Positions 51,305-58,638 of a stretch of 64,000 nucleotides of DNA are shown here, piece by piece. Position numbers and translations under genes: made by a program. The number at the start of each line of letters is the position of its first letter. Position 1 is the stretch's first letter. The stretch is from Streptomyces bambusae (GTDB lineage Bacteria > Actinomycetota > Actinomycetes > Streptomycetales > Streptomycetaceae), in assembly GCF_020532645.1 (NCBI RefSeq), contig NZ_JAJAUZ010000002.1, positions 124,001-188,000 on the forward strand. The letters run 5' to 3'. The notes beneath the pieces are model-generated. The model was not told where the DNA came from, ran no database searches, and saw only the letters and a list, made by a program, of their open reading frames with translations.

Positions 51305-51392
51305 GTGCGTCGAACGTGCGTCACGCGTGCGTCACGTGCGTCAGATTTGCGTCAAGATATCGCCCGTAACGCACGTAGCGCACATAACGCAC
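51305..51392. repeat. Array of GTGCGTC direct repeats facing three 9-bp inverted copies
   Basis: GTGCGTC occurs at 51305, 51316, 51327 and 51336, with TTGCGTC at 51347 (spacings 11, 11, 9, 11). After a 12-bp gap come GTAACGCAC, GTAGCGCAC and ATAACGCAC as perfect 9-bp tandems (51366-51392), which are inverted relatives. The array starts 18 bp beyond the stop of the RNA methyltransferase gene. Iteron-like clusters of this sort can bind initiator, recombinase or regulator proteins. Its position at the accessory/chromosome border is notable. Confidence 0.7.
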
Positions 51393-51410
51393 ACTCGACG
51401 AAACCGCAGG

Positions 51411-52742
51411 TCAGGCACCCTTTTCGGCAGGCTCAAGGATCGCGACGCACTCGACATGGTGGGTCATCGGAAAGAGGTCGAACGCCCGCAGGGTGCGGAC
51501 GCGGTAGCCCTCGGACTGGAAGTAGGAGAGGTCGCGGGCCAGGGCGGCCGGGTCGCAGGCGACGTAGGCGATGCGGCGGGCGTTCAGGCCCGCCACGTGG
51601 CGGACGGTCTGCTTGCCGGCGCCGGCGCGCGGGGGGTCCAGGACGACCAGGTCGCACTCCGTGATGCCGGTCCGCGGCAGGACCGACTCGACCTTGCCCT
51701 GCTCGATGCGGACCCGGGGGAAGTCGGCGAGGTTGTGGCGGGCGTCCTCCACCGCGCGCTTCGTCGACTCGATGCCGAGGACGGCACCGGTCTCGCCGAG
51801 GCGCTCGGCGAGGGCGCCGGCGAAGATGCCGACGCCGCAGTAGAGGTCGAGGGCCATTTCGCCCTTGCGGGGCATCAGGCCCTGCATGACGGCGCGGATC
51901 AGGGTGTCCGCGGCCTGCGGGTGGACCTGCCAGAAGCCGCCCATGCCGACGCGGTAGGTGCGGCCGTCGGCGCGCTCGCGGACGAAGGGGCGGCCGTGGA
52001 CGCGGTGCACACCGCCGTCCTTCTCCTCGACGCGCAGGACCGAGACCGGCTTGTCGAGCTCGACGAGCGGGAGGCGGCCGCCGGGGCGGGGGGTGAGGAC
52101 GACCTGGCGGTCACCGGAGCCGGAGGCGGCGATCGCCTCGACGGTGGCCATCGCGGGCCATTCGCGCTTCTCGATGCCGAGTTCGGTGACGCCGGGGGCG
52201 GCGATCATGCAGTGGTCGACGGCCTCGACGTCGTGGGAGCGGTGCTTGCGCAGGCCCGCGCGGCCGTCCTCGTCGATCGCGAACTGGACGCGGGTGCGCC
52301 ACGCCGGCACCTCGCCCGCGGGCAGCTTGTCGCCCTCGGCGGGGACGACCGTGCCGTCCCAGCCGGCCTCTTCCGGGGTGAGTCCGGCGAGCCGGCGCAG
52401 CTGTTCGGCGATGACCTCGCCCTTGAGGCGGCGCTGGGCGCCCGGCTTGGCGTGCTGCCAGTCACAGCCGCCGCACTTGCCGGGGCCGGCGTACGGGCAG
52501 GGGGCCTCGACGCGGTCCTTGGACGCGGTCAGGACCCGTACCGCGTCGGCGCGCAGGAAGCGGGAGTCGGCCTCGCCCTCGGTCACCTTCGCAACGACGG
52601 TCTCGCCCGGGAGGGCGTGGCGGACGAAGAGGACCCGGCCATCGGCGGTGCGGGCGATGCAGTGGCCGCCGTGCGCGACGGGGCCGACCTCGACCTCGTA
52701 CTCCTCCCCGACCAGGGACTGCTTCTCGTTCTGCGTGGCCAT
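51411..52742 (-). CDS. TrmA/RlmD-type RNA (uracil-C5) methyltransferase
   Basis: 443 residues, ATG at 52740-52742 (MATQNEKQSLVGEEYEVEVG). The TRAM domain is at about 10-65. An Fe-S-like cysteine cluster follows (CPYAGPGKCGGCDWQH). The SAM site is ALDLYCGVGIFAGALAE. VVLDPPRAGAGKQ and the catalytic-cysteine motif AYVACDPAALARDL complete the family set. It methylates a uridine in tRNA or rRNA using SAM. It is the first clear chromosomal gene right of the accessory DNA. Confidence 0.9.
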   Translation of the reverse strand: MATQNEKQSLVGEEYEVEVGPVAHGGHCIARTADGRVLFVRHALPGETVVAKVTEGEADSRFLRADAVRVLTASKDRVEAPCPYAGPGKCGGCDWQHAKPGAQRRLKGEVIAEQLRRLAGLTPEEAGWDGTVVPAEGDKLPAGEVPAWRTRVQFAIDEDGRAGLRKHRSHDVEAVDHCMIAAPGVTELGIEKREWPAMATVEAIAASGSGDRQVVLTPRPGGRLPLVELDKPVSVLRVEEKDGGVHRVHGRPFVRERADGRTYRVGMGGFWQVHPQAADTLIRAVMQGLMPRKGEMALDLYCGVGIFAGALAERLGETGAVLGIESTKRAVEDARHNLADFPRVRIEQGKVESVLPRTGITECDLVVLDPPRAGAGKQTVRHVAGLNARRIAYVACDPAALARDLSYFQSEGYRVRTLRAFDLFPMTHHVECVAILEPAEKGA

Positions 52743-52904
52743 GGCGGGGGGACTCCAGAGGTTCGGGAGGAGGGTGGTGCGGAAACGGCCGGGCGGCCGA
52801 CCCACCAGTCTACGTGGATCCCGCCCGGCCGTTCACCACGACCACCGCCGGCCGGCCCGCCGGACACCCGTACGTCGACCGGCCGGCCGCCGCGGCCGTT
52901 GCGC

Positions 52905-54953
52905 CTACCCCTTGGAGCTGGGCTCCTTCGCCCGCGTGTCCACGGGCCCGCGGCGCACCGCGCCCGGTGCGTTCCAGTCCTGCCGCTTGCGGGCCCGCTG
53001 CTTGGCCAGCTCTGAGGACTGGAGCTGGTACGGCACCGAGGTGACCATCACGCCGGGCGTGAAGAGCAGGCGGCCCTTGAGGCGCAGGGCGCTCTGGTTG
53101 TGGAGCAGGTGCTCGTACCAGCGTCCGACGACGTACTCGGGGATGTACACGCTGACCGCGTCGCGCGGGTTCTCGCTGCGCAGGCCCTTGACGTACTCGA
53201 CCACGGGACGGGTGATCTCGCGGTACGGCGAGTCGAGGATCTTGAGCGGTACGTTGATGCCGCGGCGCTCCCACTCCTCGCGCAGCGCCTTGGTCTCGGC
53301 CGGGTCCACGCTGATGCTGAGCGCCTCCAGCCGGTCCGAGCGGGTCAGCTTGGCGAAGGCCAGGGCCCGCAGGGTCGGCTTGTGGACCTTGGACACGAGG
53401 ACGATGGAGTGCACCCGGGAGGGGCGCACGCTGTCGTCGCTGGGGCCCTCGTCGGCGGCGATCTCGGCGGAGACCCGGTCGTAGTGCTTCCGGATCGCGG
53501 TCATCGTGCCGTAGAAGATCACCATGCCCAGCAGGGCGACCCAGGCGCCGTGGGTGAACTTGGTGGCGAGGACGACGACGAGCACGAGGCCGGTGAAGGT
53601 GGCGCCGAACGCGTTGATGGCCCGGGAGCGGATCATCCGGCGGCGGGCCGACTGGTCGCGCTCGGTGCGCAGGTGGCGGTTCCAGTGCCGGACCATGCCG
53701 ATCTGGCTGAGCGTGAAGGACACGAACACGCCGACGATGTACAGCTGGATCAGCTTGGTCGAGTCGGCGTCGTAGATCCAGACGAGCAGTATGGCGGCGC
53801 CGGCGAGCAGCACGATGCCGTTCGAGAACGCGAGCCGGTCGCCGCGCGTGTGCAGCTGGCGCGGCAGGTACCGGTCCTGGGCCAGGATCGAGCCGAGCAG
53901 CGGGAAGCCGTTGTACGCCGTGTTGGCGGCGAGGAACAGGACGAGCGCGGTGGCGGTGGCGAGCAGGATGAAAAGGAAGCTGCCGTTGCCGAAGACCGCC
54001 TCGGCGACCTGGGAGATGACCGGGTTCTGCACGTAGTCGGGGCCGACCGGCTTGCCGTCGACGAGGAGGTCGACGGCGGGCTTCTCGGCCATCCGTACGT
54101 TGGTGGCCATGGCCAGGCCGATGATGCCGCAGAACATGGTGACGGCCAGGCCGCCCATGAGGGCGAGGGTGGTGGCCGCGTTCTTGCTCTTGGGCTTGCG
54201 GAAGGCGGGGACGCCGTTGCTGATGGCTTCGACGCCGGTGAGGGCGGCACAGCCGGAGGAGAAGGCGCGCAGCAGGAGGAAGATCAGCGCGAAGCCGGCC
54301 AGGCCCTGGTGCTCGGGTTTGATCTCGAAATCGGCGGTGGGTGCCTTCATGGTTTCGTCGAGGACGATCCCGCGCCAGGCACCCCAGGCGATCATGATGA
54401 AGACGCCCGCGCAGAAGACGTACGTGGGAATCGCGAAGAGTTTTCCGGATTCCTTCACGCCGCGCAGATTCATCAGCGTGAGCAGAAGGATCATGACGAT
54501 CGCCGAGAGCACCTTGTGCTCGACGACGAAGTCCACGGCGGAACCGAGATTCTCGACTCCGGAGGAGATCGAGACGGCGACCGTGAGCACGTAGTCGACG
54601 AGCAGGGCACTGGCGACGGTCAGTCCGGCCTTGGGGCCGAGATTGGTGTTGGCCACCTCGTAGTCGCCGCCACCGCTGGGGTAGGCGTGCACGTTCTGCC
54701 GGTACGAGGCCACCACCGTGAACATCAGCACGACGACCGCGACCGCGATCCAGGGGCTGAAGTGGTACGCCGACACGCCCGCGATGGAGAGGACGAGAAG
54801 CACCTCACCCGGGGCATATGCCACGGAGGACAGGGGGTCGGACGCGAAGACGGGAAGGGCGATCCGCTTCGGGAGGAGAGTTTCTCCGAGGCGGTCGCTG
54901 CGCAGCGCCCGGCCGATGAGGATCCGTTTGGGCACGTCGGTCAGTTTGGACAC
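52905..54953 (-). CDS. APC-superfamily permease
   Basis: 682 residues from GTG 54953 (VSKLTDVPKRILIG). About twelve transmembrane segments begin in LPVFASDPLSSVAYAPGEVL, a consensus of the KUP-like/amino acid APC group. YPSGGGDYEVANTNLGPKAG and GVEAISNGVPAFRKPKSKNA follow. A soluble C-terminal domain of about 170 residues is probably regulatory. Together with the adjacent TrkA-type genes and kdpDE it suggests cation (K+) handling, though amino acid transport is not excluded. Confidence 0.8.
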   Translation of the reverse strand: MSKLTDVPKRILIGRALRSDRLGETLLPKRIALPVFASDPLSSVAYAPGEVLLVLSIAGVSAYHFSPWIAVAVVVLMFTVVASYRQNVHAYPSGGGDYEVANTNLGPKAGLTVASALLVDYVLTVAVSISSGVENLGSAVDFVVEHKVLSAIVMILLLTLMNLRGVKESGKLFAIPTYVFCAGVFIMIAWGAWRGIVLDETMKAPTADFEIKPEHQGLAGFALIFLLLRAFSSGCAALTGVEAISNGVPAFRKPKSKNAATTLALMGGLAVTMFCGIIGLAMATNVRMAEKPAVDLLVDGKPVGPDYVQNPVISQVAEAVFGNGSFLFILLATATALVLFLAANTAYNGFPLLGSILAQDRYLPRQLHTRGDRLAFSNGIVLLAGAAILLVWIYDADSTKLIQLYIVGVFVSFTLSQIGMVRHWNRHLRTERDQSARRRMIRSRAINAFGATFTGLVLVVVLATKFTHGAWVALLGMVIFYGTMTAIRKHYDRVSAEIAADEGPSDDSVRPSRVHSIVLVSKVHKPTLRALAFAKLTRSDRLEALSISVDPAETKALREEWERRGINVPLKILDSPYREITRPVVEYVKGLRSENPRDAVSVYIPEYVVGRWYEHLLHNQSALRLKGRLLFTPGVMVTSVPYQLQSSELAKQRARKRQDWNAPGAVRRGPVDTRAKEPSSKG

Positions 54954-55225
54954 GCAGAGGATGTTAAGCGTTCGAAAAGAGCGCTGACCAACCACCACCC
55001 GACCATCACACGACCGCCACCCCACGAGCGGACATCCCGTGCACCCGTCGGGCGTCACCGGTGTCCGCCGGTGTTCACGGGCCGGCGCCCGGGTTCAATT
55101 GCGCGCCCGCTGTGCACAAGAGGTCACACTGGTGACCGCCCGTGTGTAGCTTGGGCCATGGTCTGAGACCCTGTGAAGCCTGAGCACCACGAGGGTCTGA
55201 ACTATTGACAGCCGGAAGGACGGCC

Positions 55226-55894
55226 GTGCACATCGTCATTATGGGCTGCGGAAGAGTGGGTTCCGCTCTCGCGCAGACCTTGGAGCAGCAGGGGCATACG
55301 GTCGCCGTCGTCGACCAGGACCCCACCGCGTTCCGCCGGCTGGGATCGGGGTTCGGCGGCCGCCGGGTCACGGGAGTCGGCTTCGACCAGGACACCCTGC
55401 GCGAGGCCGGGATCGAGGAGGCGGGAGCCTTCGCCGCGGTCAGCAGTGGTGACAATTCCAACATCATCGCGGCCCGCGTGGCGCGCGAGATGTTCGGTGT
55501 CGAGAACGTCGCCGCCCGCATCTACGACCCGAAGCGCGCCGAGGTCTACCAGCGGCTGGGCATCCCGACCGTGGCCACGGTCCGCTGGACCGCCGACCAG
55601 ATGCTGCGCCGGCTGCTGCCCTCGGGTGCCGAGCCGCTGTGGCGCGACCCGAGCGGAGCCGTGCAGCTCGCAGAGGTGCACACCGCCCCGGCGTGGATCG
55701 GTCACAAGGTCAGCCGGCTCCAGGAGGAGACCGGGGTCCGCGTGGCGTTCCTCACCCGCCTGGGCGAGGCGATGCTCCCGACCTCGCAGACCGTGCTGCA
55801 GGAAGGCGACCTCGTGCACGTGATGATGCGCACGGACGAGATCGACAAGGTCGAGGCGGCCTTCGCCGAGGGTCCCGAGGAGGCACACGCATGA
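55226..55894 (+). CDS. TrkA-type K+ transport regulatory protein
   Basis: 222 residues, GTG at 55226 with GGAAGGA upstream. The RCK Rossmann domain begins HIVIMGCGRVGSALAQTLEQ, then VAVVDQDPTAFRRLG. A C-terminal TrkA-C domain is at about 140-215. It binds NAD(H) or nucleotides and gates a K+ transporter. It is translationally coupled to a second TrkA-type gene. Confidence 0.85.
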   Translation: MHIVIMGCGRVGSALAQTLEQQGHTVAVVDQDPTAFRRLGSGFGGRRVTGVGFDQDTLREAGIEEAGAFAAVSSGDNSNIIAARVAREMFGVENVAARIYDPKRAEVYQRLGIPTVATVRWTADQMLRRLLPSGAEPLWRDPSGAVQLAEVHTAPAWIGHKVSRLQEETGVRVAFLTRLGEAMLPTSQTVLQEGDLVHVMMRTDEIDKVEAAFAEGPEEAHA

Positions 55895-56559
55895 GGGTCG
55901 CGATCGCCGGGGCCGGTGCCGTGGGCCGCTCCATCGCGGGCGAGCTGCTGGAGAACGGCCACGAGGTGCTCCTCGTGGACAAGGCCCCGACCGCCATCTC
56001 GGTGGAGCGGGTGCCGCAGGCCGAGTGGCTGCTGGCCGACGCCTGCGAGATCACCTCGCTGGACGAGGCGGCGCTGCAGCGCTGCAACGTGGTCATCGCC
56101 GCCACCGGCGACGACAAGGTGAACCTGGTCGTCTCGCTGCTGGCCAAGACCGAGTACGGGGTCCCGCGCGTGGTGGCCCGGGTGAACAACCCGAAGAACG
56201 AGTGGCTCTTCAACGAGTCCTGGGGCGTCGACGTCGCCGTCTCGACCCCGCGCCTGATGTCGGCGCTGGTCGAGGAGGCCGTGAGCGTCGGCGACCTGGT
56301 CCGGCTGCTGCGCTTCAGCCACGGCGACGCGAACCTGGTCGAGCTGACCCTGCCGCCGGAGTCCCCGATGGCCGGCGTGCAGATCAGCGACGTGGCCTGG
56401 CCCGAGGACACCTCGCTGGTCACCATCATCCGCGGCAACCGGGTGCTCACCCCGCACCCGGAGGAGACCCTGGAGGCCGGCGACGAGCTGCTGTTCGTGG
56501 CCGCCCAGGCCCGCGAGCAGCAGCTGGAGGAGCTGCTGAACGCCCGCCGCGACGGCTGA
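55891..56559 (+). CDS. TrkA-type K+ transport regulatory protein
   Basis: 222 residues, ATG at 55891 overlapping the previous stop (ATGA). It opens MRVAIAGAGAVGRSIAGELL with LLVDKAPTAISVERV (RCK N) and has a TrkA-C domain (LVELTLPPESPMAGVQISDV). The pair probably forms a hetero-oligomeric gating ring, possibly for the divergently encoded permease. Confidence 0.85.
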   Translation: MRVAIAGAGAVGRSIAGELLENGHEVLLVDKAPTAISVERVPQAEWLLADACEITSLDEAALQRCNVVIAATGDDKVNLVVSLLAKTEYGVPRVVARVNNPKNEWLFNESWGVDVAVSTPRLMSALVEEAVSVGDLVRLLRFSHGDANLVELTLPPESPMAGVQISDVAWPEDTSLVTIIRGNRVLTPHPEETLEAGDELLFVAAQAREQQLEELLNARRDG

Positions 56560-56562
56560 TCC

Positions 56563-56606
56563 CGCCGCGGCAGGGCACTCGTACGCCGTCCGCCGCGGCA
56601 GGGCAC
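56563..56606 (+). repeat. Short tandem repeat after the TrkA-type genes
   Basis: CGCCGCGGCAGGGCAC occurs at 56563-56578 and 56591-56606, each followed by a GTACGCCGTC tail, giving a period of 28 bp. It is probably a slippage product in the 3' untranslated region. Confidence 0.5.
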
Positions 56607-56639
56607 GTACGCCGTCCGCTGCGGCGGCGCACGGACGCC

Positions 56640-56676
56640 GGAGGGCCCCGGAACCACCACGGTTCCGGGGCCCTCC
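56640..56676. terminator. Bidirectional terminator between convergent genes
   Basis: GGAGGGCCCCGGAACC (56640-56655) and its complement (56661-56676) form a perfect 16-bp stem with a 5-nt loop between the convergent TrkA and DUF3159 genes. Confidence 0.8.
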
Positions 56677-56689
56677 GTACGCGTACCGG

Positions 56690-57460
56690 CTACGCCTCGC
56701 GGGCCGCCGCCTTGCGTTCCTTCTCGGCCTGCTCCTCGGCCTCCCACTCGGCGATCACGTCGATCGGCGGCGGGGCCTTGGCCAGGAAGACCCAGGTGAA
56801 GTACACGGCCAGCACCATGGGCGGCAGTTTGAGCGCCACCAGCAGCCAGCCGAGCTGCGTCTCGTCCCCCCAGAAGTACAGCGGGAAGAGGATGGCGTAC
56901 TTGGCCAGGAAGATCAGGCCCCAGGCCAGGCTGGCCTTGGTGTACGCCTGCTTGCGCCCGGGGTTGCGGGTGCGCCAGGAGAGGTTCTCGCGGAACACCG
57001 GGCCCAGGACGACGCCCAGCAGCGGGAAGCCGACCAGGGCCGACACCGTGAAGGCCAGGCCCAGGCAGGCCCCGTAGATCATGCCGGGCAGGTAGAAGCC
57101 CTTGGCCGAGCCGGTGAACAGGGCGAAGGCCACGCCCACGCCCACGCCGAAGACTCCGCTGAAGGCATGCTTGACGGTGTCCTTGCGCAGCAGGCGCACG
57201 ATCACCAGCAGGACGGCCACCCCGCCGGCGGCGATGGCGGACATCCGCACGTCCTTGTTGAACGTGTAGATCATGACGAACAGCAGGCCGGGCAGCATCG
57301 TCTCGACGGTGCCCCGGATCCCTCCGAAGGCGTCGAAGAGCGCCGCCTGCGTCACGGCCTTGACGTCCTGATCCTGCGTGCCCTGCCCCGTCGGACCCGC
57401 GCCCGGGTCCGCTGCGCGGCCCTCGTCGGGTCCCGCGGTCGGTTTGTCGAGTGACGTCAC
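56690..57460 (-). CDS. DUF3159 membrane protein
   Basis: 256 residues, start at 57460 (MTSLDKPTAGPDEGRA). A hydrophilic N-terminus is followed by about six transmembrane segments (ETMLPGLLFVMIYTFNKDVR, MIYGACLGLAFTVSALVGFP) and a charged C-terminus. DUF3159 is conserved in actinobacteria and has no assigned function. It is next to the OB-fold gene, as in other Streptomyces. Confidence 0.85.
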   Translation of the reverse strand: MTSLDKPTAGPDEGRAADPGAGPTGQGTQDQDVKAVTQAALFDAFGGIRGTVETMLPGLLFVMIYTFNKDVRMSAIAAGGVAVLLVIVRLLRKDTVKHAFSGVFGVGVGVAFALFTGSAKGFYLPGMIYGACLGLAFTVSALVGFPLLGVVLGPVFRENLSWRTRNPGRKQAYTKASLAWGLIFLAKYAILFPLYFWGDETQLGWLLVALKLPPMVLAVYFTWVFLAKAPPPIDVIAEWEAEEQAEKERKAAAREA

Positions 57461-57464
57461 CGGC

Positions 57465-57884
57465 TCAGTGCTCCTGTCCCAGCGGTCGGAGTTCGTACTT
57501 CGGGTTGAAGAGCACCCGGCGGCCGTGGCTCATGGCGATCCGGCCGGAGGCGATCATCTTGCGGCCCGGCTCGATGCCCACGATCGAGCGTCGGCCGAGC
57601 CAGACCACGTCGAGCGCGGCCGAGCCGTCGAACAGCTCGGCCTCCAGGGCCGGCACGCCGGCCCGCGGGCGCAGGGTCACCGTGCGCAGGGTGCCGGTGA
57701 CCTTGACTATCTCGCGGTCGTCGCAGTCGCAGATGCGGGTGCACCCCGCGGCCTCTGCGTCTTCCTGCAGCTCCGCGGAGTGCAGCTCTTCCTGCGAGGT
57801 CGACAGCCGTTCGATCATCCGGCGGAACCGGCCGCCCTGCTTCGCCGGCTTCACGGGCTTCTCGGAACGAGGTACAGCACTCAT
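57465..57884 (-). CDS. OB-fold nucleic-acid-binding protein
   Basis: 139 residues, ATG at 57882-57884. An N-terminal helical region is followed by an OB-fold (VKVTGTLRTVTLRPRAGVPA, LEAELFDGSAALDVVWLGRR, KMIASGRIAMSHGRRVLFNP). Conserved in actinobacteria with DUF3159. It probably binds single-stranded nucleic acid. Confidence 0.85.
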   Translation of the reverse strand: MSAVPRSEKPVKPAKQGGRFRRMIERLSTSQEELHSAELQEDAEAAGCTRICDCDDREIVKVTGTLRTVTLRPRAGVPALEAELFDGSAALDVVWLGRRSIVGIEPGRKMIASGRIAMSHGRRVLFNPKYELRPLGQEH

Positions 57885-57951
57885 ACAGGAAGCCTACCGG
57901 CGGGGCGGCCGCCTCTCGAAGCGGTATGGCCCACCTCTCGGGGCGGCCGGC

Positions 57952-58638
57952 TCACTTCTCGAAGCGGTACCCCATGCCCGGCTCGGTGATGAAGTGCCGC
58001 GGGTGCGAGGGGTCCGCCTCCAGCTTGCGGCGCAGCTGGGCCATGTAGACCCGCAGGTAGTTGGTCTCGGTGCCGTACGAGGGCCCCCAGACCTCCTGGA
58101 GCAGCTGTTTCTGGCTGACCAGCTTGCCGGTGTTGCGGACCAGCACCTCGAGCAGGTGCCACTCGGTGGGGGTGAGGCGGACGTCGCGGCCCGCGCGGCT
58201 GGCCTTCTTCGCGGCGAGGTCGACGAGGAAGCCGTCGGTCTCCACGACGACCTCCTCCTCGCCGCCGCCCGCGACCGGCTCGGCACGGCGTACGGCGGCC
58301 CGCAGCCGGGCCAGCAGCTCGTCCATGCCGAAAGGTTTCGTCACGTAGTCGTCGGCGCCTGCGTCGAGCGCCTCCACCTTCTCGTCGGAGCTGTGCCGGG
58401 CGGACAGCACGATGATCGGCACCCGGGTCCAGCCGCGCAGCCCCCGGATCACCTCGACCCCGTCCATGTCGGGCAGCCCGAGGTCGAGCACGACCACGTC
58501 CGGGTGCCGGGCCGCGGCCAGTTCCAGGGCGGTCGCGGCGTCGCCCGCGGCGTCGACCTCGTACCTGCGCGCCTTCAGGTTGATCACGAGGGCGCGCACG
58601 ATCTGCGGCTCGTCTTCCACCACGAGCACCCGGGTCAT
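57952..58638 (-). CDS. kdpE: KdpE response regulator
   Basis: 228 residues, ATG at 58636-58638. The receiver domain has RVLVVEDEPQIVRALVINLK, phospho-Asp in VVVLDLGLPDMDG and Lys in ADDYVTKPFG. The C-terminal OmpR-type winged helix has LTPTEWHLLEVLVRNTGKLV and ETNYLRVYMAQLRRKLEADP. It partners KdpD, whose gene overlaps it (ATGA), and controls K+ uptake genes. No kdpFABC genes are present in the window. Confidence 0.9.
   Translation of the reverse strand: MTRVLVVEDEPQIVRALVINLKARRYEVDAAGDAATALELAAARHPDVVVLDLGLPDMDGVEVIRGLRGWTRVPIIVLSARHSSDEKVEALDAGADDYVTKPFGMDELLARLRAAVRRAEPVAGGGEEEVVVETDGFLVDLAAKKASRAGRDVRLTPTEWHLLEVLVRNTGKLVSQKQLLQEVWGPSYGTETNYLRVYMAQLRRKLEADPSHPRHFITEPGMGYRFEK

Noticed and set aside
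51305..51392. CRISPR array
   Set aside because: Repeats are 7-9 bp with 2-4 bp between them. There are no unique spacers of about 30 bp and no cas genes.
53100..55166. Long plus-strand open frame opposite the APC permease
   Set aside because: Same reason: the minus strand encodes a clear twelve-helix permease, and the plus frame is low-complexity Gly/Glu/His.
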